DNA of 64,000 nt from Ophiura sarsii (GCA_035610835.1 CM069448.1:27615905-27679904), one strand, 5' to 3'. Positions 41,280 to 53,545 are shown, counted from the stretch's first letter. Notes: generated from the letters alone by a model not told the origin. Program-made: numbers and translations.

Positions 41280-41716
41280 AGTTACGGACGTACATTTCAG
41301 ACACTTTGAGGGCTTGCAAAATCTAAACTATACCAGTTGCTTGATTATGAACACCTGGGTTTCAAGTATCTCTAGTAGGAGTATAAAAGCTGAAAATTCC
41401 TTTGCTGTACCATTTTCGGTTAATGAGATATGGCGTGAAAACCCTCCGTCGCGGACGTACGCAGAGAAAGTGATTTTTTCAGTACACCTGTATTCCTATC
41501 AAAAGTTCTCTGAAGTGTTCAGGTCTGTAATGAAAACTAATATTGTTTTGTTTGTAAGAGGGACAAACCTAAAGAAAACAAACAGAGAAAATTATCAGAA
41601 CCTTTATCTTTAAGTTAAAATTGACTGATGTTTATCCGTCGCGGACGTACATATTAGTGTTGCGGACGTACATCTGTGAACACAGATGTACGTCCAACAC
41701 AGATGTACGTCCGCGA
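41280..41716 (+). repeat. GTCGCGGACGTAC motif cluster, left of the big array
   Basis: Copies at 41,284 (partial), 41,448-41,460, 41,638-41,650, 41,659-41,671, then inverted copies near 41,686 and 41,703-41,716; the last four form a hairpin around CTGTGAACACAG. Two inverted copies lie beyond the array at 49,376 and 49,576. Open frame 41,266-41,613 (115 codons) has no recognisable domain. Confidence 0.65.
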
Positions 41717-41759
41717 CACTAACAAAAGACCATGTATTAAACATGTAAACAGATACAGA

Positions 41760-44700
41760 ACAAAACTAGATCTTGCTCCGGTCTAAGACCAGGCTACCTT
41801 GATTTTTCTTTGAGAAAATGATCCCTAGTGACCCTTTCTTGACCTTTGACCTGATTAAAATGATTAACTTATTTTCTTGGCTCATCAATCCAAACAAGAT
41901 GCAACAAATCCGGTCCAAATCGGATCATGTCTTAAATTTTACCCCTTTAAAGTTCAATGACCCCTTTTGACCCCTTCTTGACCTTTGACCTGGTCAATAT
42001 AATTGAATTATTTTCTTGGCTCATCAAATCAAACAAGATGCAACAAACCCGGTCAAAATCGAACCATGTCTTTACTTTTACCCCTGTAAAGTTCAATGAC
42101 CCCTATTGACCCTTCGTGACCTTCGACCTGGTCAATATGATTTATTTATTTTCTTGGCTCATCAATCCAAACAAGATGCAACAAACCCCGTCCAAATCGG
42201 AGCATGTCTTAACTTTTATCTCTGTAAAGTTCAATGACCCCTAGTGACCCCTTCTTGACCTTTGACCTGGTCAATATAATTGACTTATTTTCTTGGCTCA
42301 TCAATCCAAACAAGATGAAACAAACCCGGTCCAAATCGGAGCATGTCTAAACTTTTACCCCTGTAAAGTTCAATGACCCCTAGTGACCCGGTATGACATG
42401 TCACTTTTAATCGCTGAACACCCTATATATGCATGGACCCAAGGAATCTTTTGAGCAATTCTGATAATCATGGGTCATTTCCTCTTGAAAAAATAGCATT
42501 TTAAGTGACTGTGGAGTGAAAATTGACATTTTGACCCCTAGTGACCCCAAATGATTTTTAATTAAAAAAACCGTTCTTTTGTACATGCGTACGGTCAAAA
42601 GGAATATGTGGACCAATTTTGACGATCCTAGGTCATTTCACTCAATTGGAAATGCGTTTTAAGTGAAAATCACCTTTTGACCCCTAGTGACCCCTGTGTG
42701 ACCTTTGACCCCAAACTGTGAACACCCTATATGAAGGTTAGGTGGGGGGTTCTACTGACCAAGTCTGGTGATTGTAGCATGTAAACTGTAGAAAAAATAG
42801 CATTTTTTAGATGGGTTTGAGGAAAGAAAGAAAGAAAAAGCAGAAGAAAGAAACGGCAGAGATACAGAACCTCGATTTTTTGAAAAAATCAAGGTAAGAA
42901 ACACGTCAGATACAATACCTGGATTTTTGAAAAAATCAAGGTAAAGACACACAGGGTAAAATTTAAGACTTGCTCCGATTTTGACCGGTGATGGCTCATT
43001 TTGTAGGCATTGATGAGACAAGAAAAAAAGTCAATCATTTTTTTGGGGTCAAAGGTCAAGAAAAGGTCACTAGGGGTCCTAATGTAGTAAAATTTTACAT
43101 TTCGACCCCTAGTGACCCTTTCTTGACCTTTGACCTGGTTATTATGATTGACTTATTTTCTTGGCTCATCAAACCAAACAAGATGCAACAAACCCGGTCT
43201 AAATCGGAGCATGTCTTAACTTTTACCCCTGTAAATTTCAATGACCCCTAGTGACCTCGTATGACATGTCACTTTTAATCGCTGAACACCCTATATGTGC
43301 ATGTACCCAAGGAATCTTTTGACTAATTATGAAGGTCATGAATCATTTCCTCTGAGACAAGATGCATTTTAAGTGATCGAATTGAAAATTTACATTTTGA
43401 CCCCTAGTGACCCCTTCTTGACATTTGACCTGGTCAATATGATTGACTTATTTTCTTAGCTCATCAAATTAAACAAGATGCAACAAACCCCGTCCAAATC
43501 GGAGCATGTCTTAACTTTTACCCCTGTAAAGTCAATGACCCCTAGTGACCCCGTATGACATGTCACTTTTAATCGCTGAACACCCTATATGTGCATGGAC
43601 CCAAGAAATCTTTTGACCAATTCTGATAATCATGGGCCATTTTCTCTTGAATAAATAGCATTTTAAGTGACTGGAGTGAAAATTGACATTTTGACCCCTA
43701 GTGACCCCAAATGATTTTTAATTAAAAAAACCGTTCTTTTGTACATGCGTACGGTCAAAAGGAATATGTGGACCAATTTTGACGATCCTAGGTCATTTGA
43801 CTAAATTGGAAATGCGTTTTAAGTGAAAATCACCTTTTGACCCCTAGTGACCCCTGTGTGACCTTTGACCCCAAACTGTGAACACCCTATATGAAGGTTA
43901 GGTGGGGGGTTCTACTGACCAAGTTTGGTGATTTTAGCATGTAAACTGTAGAAAAAATAGCATTTTTTAGATGGGTTTGAGGAAAGAAAAAAAAGAAGAA
44001 CTAGACATAGTTCTGGTCTGAGACCAGGACACCTTGATTTTTTATGGATTAATGACCTCTAGTGACCCCATATGACATGTCACTTTTAATGGATCCAAGA
44101 CATCTTTTGACCAATTCTGACAATCATGAGTCATTTCCTCCCGAAAAAATAGCATTTTGAGTGTTAGGAGTGAAAATTGACCTGTTGACCCCTAGTGACC
44201 TATGTTGACCTTTGACCCCATGAAAATAATTGACTTTTTTTCTTGTCTTATCATTGCCTACAAAATGAAACAGGACCGGTCAAAATTGGAGCATGTCTTA
44301 CATTTTACCCCTGTTTTGGTCAATGACCCCTAGTGACCCCATATGACATGTCACCTTTAATCGCTTAAGACCCTATGTGTACATGGATCCAAGGAATCTT
44401 TTGATCAATTCTGATAATCATGGGTCATTTCCTCTCGAAAAAATAGCATTTTTAGTGCGAGGATTGAAAATTTATATTTTGACCCCTAGTGACCCCAAAT
44501 ATTTTATGATTTTAAAAACCGAACTATCATATATGCGTACGGTCAAAAGGAATATGTTGACAAATTCTGACGATCCTAGGTCATTTCACTAAATTGCAAA
44601 CGCGTTTTAAGTGAAAATCACGTTTTGACCCCTTATGATCCCTGTGTGACCTTTGACCCCAAACTGTGAAGACCCTATATGTAGGTCTGGTAGGGGGTCC

Positions 44701-47700
44701 TACTGACCAAATCTGGTGATTGTAGCATGTAAACTGTAGAAAAAATAGCATTTTGAGTGCGAGGAATGAAAATTGACCTTTTGACCCCTAGTGACCTATG
44801 TTGACCTTTGACCCCATAAAAATGATTGACTTTTTTTCTTGTCTTATCAATGCCTACAAAATGAAACATGACCGGTCAAAATCGGAGCATGTCTTACATT
44901 TTACCCCTGTTTAGGTCAATGACCCCTAGTGACCCCATATGACATGTCACTTTTAATCGCTGAAGACCCTATATGTACATGGATACAAGGAATCTGTTGA
45001 CCAATTCTGACAATCATAGGTCATTTCCTCCCGAAAAAATAGCATTTTCAGTGCGAGGAGTAAAAATTTACATTTTGACCCCTAGTGACCCCAAATGATT
45101 TTTAATTTAAAAAACCGTTCTTTTGTATATGCGTACGGTCAAAAGGAATATGTGGACCAATTTTGACAATCCTAGGTCATTTCACTAAATTGGAAATGCG
45201 TTTTAAGTGAAAATCACATTTTGACCACTAGTGACCTTTGTGTGACCTTTGACCCCTAACTTTGAAGACCCTATATGTAAGTCAGGTAGGGGGTCCTACT
45301 GACCAAGTCTGGTGATTGTAGCATGTAAACTGTAGAAAAAATAGCATTTTGTAGATGGGTCTGATAGAAAGAAAGAAGAAAGAAGAAAGAAGAAAGAAAC
45401 GGCAGAGATAGAGAACCTTGATTTTTGAAAAATCAAGGTAAAAAAAAAGAACTAGAAGTAGATCTGGTCTGAGACCAGGACACCTTGATTTCCCTTGTTT
45501 AGGTCAATGACCCCTAGTGACCCCGTATGACATGTCACCTTTAATCGCTGAAGACCCTATATGTACATGGATCCAAGAAATCTTTTGACCAATTCTGACA
45601 TTCATCGGGTCATTTCCTACCGAAAAATAGCATTTTGAGTGCGAGGAGTGAAAATTTACATCTTGACCCCTAGTGCCCCATGTTGACCTTTGACCCCAAG
45701 AAAATGATTTACTTTTGTTCTTGTCTTATCAATACAAATCCGGTCAAAATTGGAGCATGTCTTATAATTTACCTCTGTTTAGGTCGATGATCCCTATTGA
45801 CCCCCATATGAAATGTCACTTTTAATCGCTGAAGACCCTATATGTACATGGATCCAAGAAATCTTTTGACCAATTCTGACATTCATCGGTCATTTCCTCC
45901 CGAAAAAAATAGCATTTTGAGTGCGAGGAGTGAAAATTTACATTTTAACCCCTAGAGACCCCAAATGTTTTTTTGATTTTAAAACCCAAACTATATAATA
46001 TATGCGTACGGTCATAAGGAATATGTTGTCTGATTTTGACGATCCTAGGTCATTTCGCTAAATTGCATGGCTGTTTTAGGTGAAAATCACGTTTTCTCCC
46101 CTAGTGACCCTTGTGTGACCTTTGACCCCTAACTGTGAACACCCTATATGAAAGTCAGGTAGGGGGTCCTACTGACCAAGTTAGGTGATTGTAGCATGTA
46201 AACTGTAGAAAAAATAGTATTTTTTAGATGGGTTGGGAAGAAGAAGAAGAAGAACTAGATCTTGCTCCGGTCTAAGACCAGGCTACCTTGATTTTTCTTT
46301 GAGAAAATGATCCCTAGTGACCCCTTCTTGACCTTTGACCTGATTAAAATGATTGACTTATTTTCTTGGCTCATCAATCCAAACAAGATGCAACAAATCC
46401 GGTCCAAATCGGATCATGTCTTAAATTTTACCCCTTTAAAGTTCAATGACCCCTTTTGACCCCTTCTTGACCTTTGACCTGGTCAATATAATTGAATTAT
46501 TTTCTTGGCTCATCAAATCAAACAAGATGCAACAAACCCGGTCAAAATCGAACCATGTCTTTACTTTTACCCCTGTAAAGTTCAATGACCCCTATTGACC
46601 CTTCGTGACCTTTGACCTGGTCAATATGATTTATTTATTTTCTTTGCTCATCAATCCAAACAAGATGCAACAAACCCCGTCCAAATCGGAGCATGTCTTA
46701 ACTTTTACCTCTGTAATGTTTAATGACCCCTAGTGACCCCTTCTTGACCTTTGACCTGGTCAATATGATTGATTTATTTTCTTGGCTCATCAAATTAAAC
46801 AAGATGCAACAAACCCCGTCCGAATCGGAGCATGTCTTAACTTTTACCCCTGTAAAGTTCAATGACCCCTAGTGACCTTGTATGACATGTCACTTTTAAT
46901 CGCTGAACACCCTATATGTGCATGGACACAAGGAATCTTTTGACCAATTCTGATAATCATGGGCCATTTTCTCTTGAATAAATAGCATTTTAGGTGACTG
47001 GAGTGAAAATTGACATTTTGACCCCTAGTGACCCCAAATGATTTTTAATTTAAAAAACCATTCTTTTGTACATGCGTACGGTCAAAAGGAATATGTGGAC
47101 CAATTTTGACGATCCTAGGTCATTTCACTAAATTGGAAATGCGTTTTAAGTAAAAATCACCTTTTGACCCCTAGTGACCCCTTCTTGACCTTTGACCTGG
47201 TCAATATGATTGACTTATTTTCTTGGCTCATCAAATTAAACAAGATGCAACAAACCCCGTCCAAATCGGAGCATGTCTTAACTTTTACCCTTGTAAAGTT
47301 CAATGACCCCTAGTGACCCCGTATGACATGTCACTTTTAATCGCTGAACACCCTATATGTGCATAGACCCAAGGACTCTTTTGACCAATTGTGAAGGTCA
47401 TGAGTCATTTCCTCTGAGACAAGATGCATTTTAAGCGATCGAATTGAAAATTTACATTTTGACCCCTAGTGACCCCTTCTTGACCTTTGACCTGGTCAAT
47501 ATGATTGACTTATTTTCTTAGCTCATCAAACCAAACAAGATGCAAGAAACCCGGTCCAATTCGGAGCATGTCTTAACTTTTACCCCTGTAAAGTTCAATG
47601 ACCCCTAGTGACCCCGTATGACATGTCACTTTTAATCGCTGAACACCCTATATGTGCATGGACCCAAGGAATCTTTTGACCAATTCTGATAATCATGGGT

Positions 47701-49262
47701 CATTTCCTCTTGAAATAATAGCATTTTAAGTGACTGGAGTGAAAATTGACCCCTAGTGACCCCAAATGATTTTTAATTTAAAAAACCGTTCTTTTGTACA
47801 TGCGTACGGTCAAAAGGAATATGTGGACCAATTTTGACGATCCTAGGTCATTTCACTAAATTGGAAATGCGTTTTAAGTGAAAATCACCTTTTGACCCCT
47901 AGTGACAAACTGTGAACACCCTATATGGAGGTTAGGTGGGGGGTTCTACTGACCAAGTCTGGTGATTGTAGCATGTAAACTGTAGAAAAAATAGCATTTT
48001 TTAGATGGGTTTGAGGAAAGAAAGAAAGAAAAATCAGAAGAAGAAGAAGAAAGAAACGGCAGAGATACAGAACCTCGATTTTTTGAAAAAATCAAGGTAA
48101 GAAACACGTCAGATACAATACCTGGATTTTTGAAAAAATCAAGGTAAAGACACACAGGGTAAAATTTAAGACTTGCTCCGATTTTGACCGGTGATGGCTC
48201 ATTTTGTAGGCATTGATGAGACAAGAAAAAAAGTCAATCATTTTTTTGGGGTCAAAGGTCAAGAAAAGGTCACTAGGGGTCCTAATGTAGTAAAATTTTA
48301 CATTTCGACCCCTAGTGACCCTTTCTTGACCTTTGACCTGGTTATTATGATTGACTTATTTTCTTGGCTCATCAAACCAAACAAGATGCAACAAACCCGG
48401 TCTAAATCGGAGCATGTCTTAACTTTTACCCCTGTAAATTTCAATGACCCCTAGTGACCTCGTATGACATGTCACTTTTAATCGCTGAACACCCTATATG
48501 TGCATGTACCCAAGGAATCTTTTGACTAATTATGAAGGTCATGAATCATTTCCTCTGAGACAAGATGCATTTTAAGTGATCGAATTGAAAATTTACATTT
48601 TGACCCCTAGTGACCCCTTCTTGACATTTGACCTGGTCAATATGATTGACTTATTTTCTTAGCTCATCAAATTAAACAAGATGCAACAAACCCCGTCCAA
48701 ATCGGAGCATGTCTTAACTTTTACCCCTGTAAAGTCAATGACCCCTAGTGACCCCGTATGACATGTCACTTTTAATCGCTGAACACCCTATATGTGCATG
48801 GACCCAAGAAATCTTTTGACCAATTCTGATAATCATGGGCCATTTTCTCTTGAATAAATAGCATTTTAAGTGACTGGAGTGAAAATTGACATTTTGACCC
48901 CTAGTGACCCCAAATGATTTTTAATTAAAAAAACCGTTCTTTTGTACATGCGTACGGTCAAAAGGAATATGTGGACCAATTTTGACGATCCTAGGTCATT
49001 TGACTAAATTGGAAATGCGTTTTAAGTGAAAATCACCTTTTGACCCCTAGTGACCCCTGTGTGACCTTTGACCCCAAACTGTGAACACCCTATATGAAGG
49101 TTAGGTGGGGGGTTCTACTGACCAAGTTTGGTGATTTTAGCATGTAAACTGTAGAAAAAATAGCATTTTTTAGATGGGTTTGAGGAAAGAAAAAAAAGAA
49201 GAAAAAAAAAGAAGAAACACGTCAGATACAATACCTGGATTTTTGAAAAAATCAAGGTAATA
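41760..49262 (+). repeat. 7.5-kb higher-order tandem array (GACCCCTAGTGACCCC)
   Basis: Monomers of about 137-160 bp each begin at GACCCCTAGTGACCCC. Four monomer types alternate: TTCTTGACCTTTGACCTGGT...; GTATGACATGTCACTTTTAA...; AAATGATTTTTAATT...CATGCGTACGGTC; and TGTGTGACCTTTGACCCC...GTAGCATGTAAACTGTAG, which ends in a GAAAGAAAG run. Blocks open with GGTCTAAGACCAGG-TACCTTGATTTTT (41,780; 44,015; 45,462; 46,268) and close with AAAAAATCAAGGTAA (42,890; 42,935; 45,430; 48,095; 48,140; 49,250). The array has no gene; short frames repeat because the DNA repeats. Confidence 0.9.
42725..43990 (+). repeat. Recently duplicated block, copy 1 (copy 2 at 47,930-49,192)
   Basis: The sequence from about 42,779 to 43,990 is essentially identical to 47,973-49,192, offset 5,203 bp, except for a few bases in the GAAAGAAAG run (CAGAAGAAAG versus CAGAAGAAGAAGAAAG). 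A second duplicated stretch, 41,762-42,110 and 46,250-46,600, has offset 4,488. Confidence 0.85.
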
Positions 49263-50335
49263 AGTTTTAAACATTAAGTATGAATCATCAGCTTTAGAAA
49301 AATACTTACTTCATTGGTTTCCAACATTACCAAAGTATTGAACAGAGTGGTTAAAAGTAGCAGCTTTTGGGAAGTGTACGTCCGCAACAGAAGGTACCAA
49401 ATTTAATCCAAAAAGCATAATTCTTAAATATTTTGGTCATTTTAAGTAACTTTTTTATATGATACATAACACATGTTCATTGTTGTATTGATTGTATCAA
49501 TTTGTAATACTTGCCTTAGTTCATTCATGGAAATAATTGCACTTCCATGGTGCGATTTCTACTAAAAAATGCCCTGTACGTCCGCGACAACCTCAGAATC
49601 AGCCAAACCGAGAATGTTAGATCAAATTCCAAATTATATCATGAAACTACAACCCATAACCTTTGATATGATACATAAATTAGGTTATATCGACGATTTT
49701 CAATTTTTTCAATTTCTTCAATTTGGGTTACCTAATTACGGAACTGCCCTTTTACTATTTTTTGTTTGGTACGTCGGGGGAATCCGAGAAGAATCTGAGT
49801 CGGGGGAACTTCATTTACGGTCAGGTGCCCTCCCACTCCTGTGCACGCCACTGTACATATTACATAGTTGTTGTTTGTATACATACCACAATAGGCTTAT
49901 TATAAATTTGCAGAGTAAATTGCATGCTAAAACACCAAAACCCCATTTTTCAAACTGTCTTTCCTCCGAATTTCGGCCTTTTAAATCAAATAAGCAGATT
50001 TGAGTGGCTCTCTAGCCTATCCTAGGCCTAAACAAAGTTACCGCAAACACGGTCAAACCAAGGAGTTAATAAGTAATAACTCTTGGTTGCAAACACGCCA
50101 CTATAGTATGGCCTAATACGCATTATTTAGAGCTATTGGGCACGGCAAAATGTGGGTCTTTTACTGGCAAGGTGCAAGCCTATTGGAGAGTTTGAAGTCC
50201 GGCCTAAAATATGGAGGTAAACTGTTGACTAATGTAAAACAATTATTATTTTTCGTTAAAACTATCGAATACGGCGTAGTTTTGTTTGTTTTCATCAGCG
50301 TTATTAGCTGGTTAAAAGCGTATTTCAATGCAATC
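49263..50335. other. No gene seen
   Basis: Holds two GTACGTCCGC(A/G)AC motifs (49,376 and 49,576). The 144-codon frame 49,569-50,003 has no recognisable domain and ends in poly-G family words (CGGGGGAA, GCACGCCACTG). Confidence 0.45.
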
Positions 50336-50339
50336 CCAC

Positions 50340-50427
50340 ACGTTAGCGTAAAACCAGAAGTAGGGCGTACCAACATCAGCGCGATACCGCCCAACACTAG
50401 GGAAACCCTAAATCCGCGTATTGTAAA
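50340..50427 (+). repeat. Dispersed repeat, inverted partner of 39,575-39,655
   Basis: AGCGTAAAACCAGAAGTAGG, ACCAACATCAGCGCGATACC, GCCCAACACTAGGGAAACCC, TAAATCCGCGTATTGTA. See the partner entry. The 94-codon frame that crosses it is not called a gene. Confidence 0.8.
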
Positions 50428-50814
50428 AATATAAATCCCAGTTTTTATCATATATTTTTGTAATTGAGGGCGTTGCCTCCACCACATCTCTTAATGCCCC
50501 TTTAAAGCGTTAAATACGAAACAAATAATGACACCAACAATTACGGTGCCGCTCTCGGAGATGGCCATGTTGAGCCGAAGTCCAGGTAGGTGATTGGGCA
50601 TCTCGCTGGGCTGGCGTTGCGCTATTTGGGATGGGGGTGTATAGCAATAAAGCTAATTATAATAACGGGGGAGTAGGACACGGGACAAATAATGACAAAA
50701 TGATGTGTGCGGATGTCTAGATGAGCGTGCATAATGCAAGGGGTCGCGCTCCCAAATAACTTTTCGAGGTCTATGCATCTTTAGGCCTATACCTCCAGTT
50801 ATATTTTGTTTTGA

Positions 50815-51003
50815 CACCCCCCCCCCCCCCCCCCAATTTACAATGGTATGAATTTCATGACCCCTGCCATATTTTTCTTGTAAAAACACGACACAACCAA
50901 TGATATTTGGTACCTCCGACCTCTTTACCGAAGAAAATGACAGCCCCCTAACATAATCCAGATAAGGATACCATGTGCCATTATAATAATCCAGGTACTT
51001 CAT
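50815..51003 (-). repeat. Dispersed repeat with poly-C, partner of 39,061-39,260
   Basis: 17 C (50,818-50,834), then ATTTCATGACCCCTGCCATA, CTTGTAAAAACACGACAC, CCAATGATATTTGGTACCTC and GAAAATGACAGCCCCCTAAC. Confidence 0.75.
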
Positions 51004-51174
51004 GTACCATTCCTTGGTGCCTTTGATTATTCATGTTTGATTTATACCAGGAATGACTTTCATGGACTATTAAATAAATCTATCTTGACTGTATTTTCTG
51101 TGAAACTAGAGCGGTTCTCGGGTTTCGCGGTTTTCGAGTTTCGCGGTTGATGGGGTTTAGCAGTGTCAGATGTA

Positions 51175-53545
51175 GTGGTTATTATTTATTTATAACAATC
51201 GGCTGAAGAGCCAGGACAAACCCAATAGTGACAAGCACTAAATTAAAGGGATGCCCGAACATCAAAAATAAATAAAAAGGGACAGACAAAAAAAATCACA
51301 AAGGGGAACAAGACAAATGAAAGGGAAAAACAAAAAGGGACCAGACGGATGAAACAAATGGAACTGGCTACAGGAGATGGTGGCAAACAGCAGTCTTGAA
51401 GGATGTTAAGGTAGTACTCTTGACAACAACATCAGGGAGATAGTTCCACAAAGTGGGAGCAAATGGATAGAAAGACATTTTGGAGAGAGAAAGTCTGCAG
51501 AAAGGGGGATAAAGGGCACAGCTGTTGAGGTTGCGAAGATTGGGTCTGGGATGGGGCTTGTACGGATTTGGAGACGAACAAAGGTGGTTGAAGATCTTGA
51601 AAAGATGGCAAAGAACAGCAGTATCACGACGCCTTGACAGGGGAGGGAGTTTAGAGTCCAGAAGGAGATCTTTGTGGGAAAGATTCCAGGATTGGAGGAT
51701 AACTCTAGAAGCAAACCGCTGCGTTGACTCAAGCCTGTTGGTCAAGGTAATGTTCAAAGGATGCCAAGTGATGCTGCCGTACTCAAGAATTGGACGAACC
51801 AAGGCCAAGTAAAGAATCCGGCGGGTAGAAGGAGAAGAACTGTTGAAAGCCCTATGGATGTAGCCAATGGTTTTCCTCGCTTTCTTGCAGATGTAGTCAA
51901 CATGCACATTCCAGGATAGATTGCTGGAAATATGAATGCCAAGAAATTTGACAGAGGACACCCTCTCAATCGCCTGAGTATTGATGTTTAGTTGCAGGTT
52001 GGGAAAGGGATCCTTTTTGGTAGAAACCACCATCAACTTCGTCTTGCTGGCATTGGCGGTGAGGTGGTTGCTGGTGAACCATTGATGGATGGTGTCAATG
52101 TCAGATTGAAAGCTATCAATGTCGATGTCATGGGTGAGAGATTTGTAGAGAGTGGTGTCATCTGCGAAGAGAACCAAGGAACTGTCGGGGGAGAACTTAG
52201 AAAGGCAAAGGTCATTAATATAGATAAGAAAGAGAAGAGGCCCAAGGACAGAACCCTGAGGAACACCAGAAAGAACAGGAACCGGATCCGAGGAGACACC
52301 ATGGACGGACACTGACTGGGTTCTGTCAGATAGGTAGGACCTAAACCAACTGAGAAGAGGACCAGTGATGCCAGCAGAGTGGATTTTAAGCAAAAGAGGA
52401 CTGTGGGGGACTTTGTCGAAAGCCTTACTAAGATCGAATAAAGCAACAGCCACACTTTTACGTTTCTCAAGATGACCATACCAGTCTTGCAGAGCGGTGA
52501 GGAGAGCATCAGATGTGGAAGACTTAGGAAGAAATCCAAATTGTTGCTTAGTCAGAACATTGTTGAGATTTAGGTGGGCAAGGGTGTGTTTGTGAATAAT
52601 CCTTTCCAGAAACTTGCAGACAATAGGTTGCAGAGATATTGGACGGTAATTGGAGACAGAGTGTCGATCACCGGACTTGTCAATTGGAATTACACGAGAA
52701 AGTTTCCATGCTTTGGGTATAGCACCTGTGGTAATAGAGAGATTAAATATCCTGCACAAAATAGGTGAAACAGAAACAGCAGTGTTCTTGAGCATCAGGG
52801 CAGTTATGCCATCAACTCCGGCAGCTGAGTTTTTATTCAGCTTGCGGATGAGCTTCAGGATTTCACCAGAACTACACCTGAAATGGCAGAGGGAAGAAAC
52901 AGTGTTATAGTGAGGAATGGAAGTGTTTGTGACAACATCACTGTTAAAACACTCCGAAAAGAACCGGCTGAAGGTATTAGCAATATTAAGAGGTGTGGAA
53001 GCACAAGTATCCTTGTACTTGATGACATCGGGAATGGAGGACTGACCAGACCGGGACTTAACATAGCCCCAGAAGCTTTTAGTTGGAGACTCGTTGTTCA
53101 AGAGGTCAGCAAAAAAAGATTGCTTAGCAAATTTTAAACGATTGGAGAGAGCGTTTCTGGCAGCTTTGTACTTAAGATAAATATCCTCTTTTGAAGTTTT
53201 CTTCCACTTTTTAAACAAGGCATGTTTTTTCTTAATTTCATACCGGAGCTCAGAATTTAGCCATGGAGGATCTTTGGTCTTACAACGGACTAACTTTTGG
53301 GGGATACATTCAGACATGGTTTCATTGAAATAATTGAGGAAATTATTCCAAGCAGAGTCAATGTTAACACCATTATCAATACTGTACATGGATAACTTAT
53401 GGTTAGCAGTAACCCAGTCAGCATTGCTATACTGCCAAATGGGTCTAATAAGAGATGGTTTAGGATCAGACAGAGTGATGTTGAGATAACAGTGAATGAC
53501 ACAATGGTGGCAAGCACCCAGGGGGGAAAGGTAGGGCAGTTATTG
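51175..53545 (-). mobile_element. 5'-truncated CR1/L2/jockey-type non-LTR retrotransposon
   Basis: The element reads on the minus strand: about 48 residues of the endonuclease end, a complete reverse transcriptase ORF, then a 3' UTR of about 190 bp ending near GTTATAAATAAATAATAACC. The 5' end is lost: beyond 53,542 the frame closes and no endonuclease sequence follows. Truncation at the 5' end is normal for these elements. The intact 2.2-kb frame points to a recent insertion. No target duplication was identified. Confidence 0.85.
51368..53541 (-). CDS. Non-LTR reverse transcriptase, endonuclease mostly missing
   Basis: Would copy element RNA at a nicked target site. The first ATG (53,389) gives 673 residues, but the frame stays open to 53,541 and the extra 51 codons read SPLGACHHCVI and ITLSDPKPSLIRPIWQY, the C-terminal end of an APE-type endonuclease; the family's S-D-H motif appears as C-H-H. 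From the ATG: NYRPISL 247-253, FDLSKAFDKV 318-327 with catalytic D319, SGVPQGSVLGPLLF 374-387, FADD 408-411 with D410 and D411, VKFLGIHIS 480-488, RPILEYGSITW 532-542 in the connection region. All catalytic residues are present and no stop or frameshift is seen. CR1/L2/jockey group; exact clade not resolved. Without endonuclease it is presumably immobile by itself. Confidence 0.9.

Noticed and set aside
42752..48454. Pairs of identical 87-92-codon frames at 42.7-43.3 kb and 47.9-48.5 kb
   Set aside because: Identity comes from duplication of the array block; no domain, and other monomers do not keep the frame.
49569..50003. 144-codon frame near the GTACGTCCGCGAC motif
   Set aside because: No recognisable domain, and its second half is poly-G family sequence.
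51406..53137. Several 60-170-codon frames on both strands within the reverse transcriptase
   Set aside because: Shadows of the long minus-strand frame, which alone carries RT motifs.
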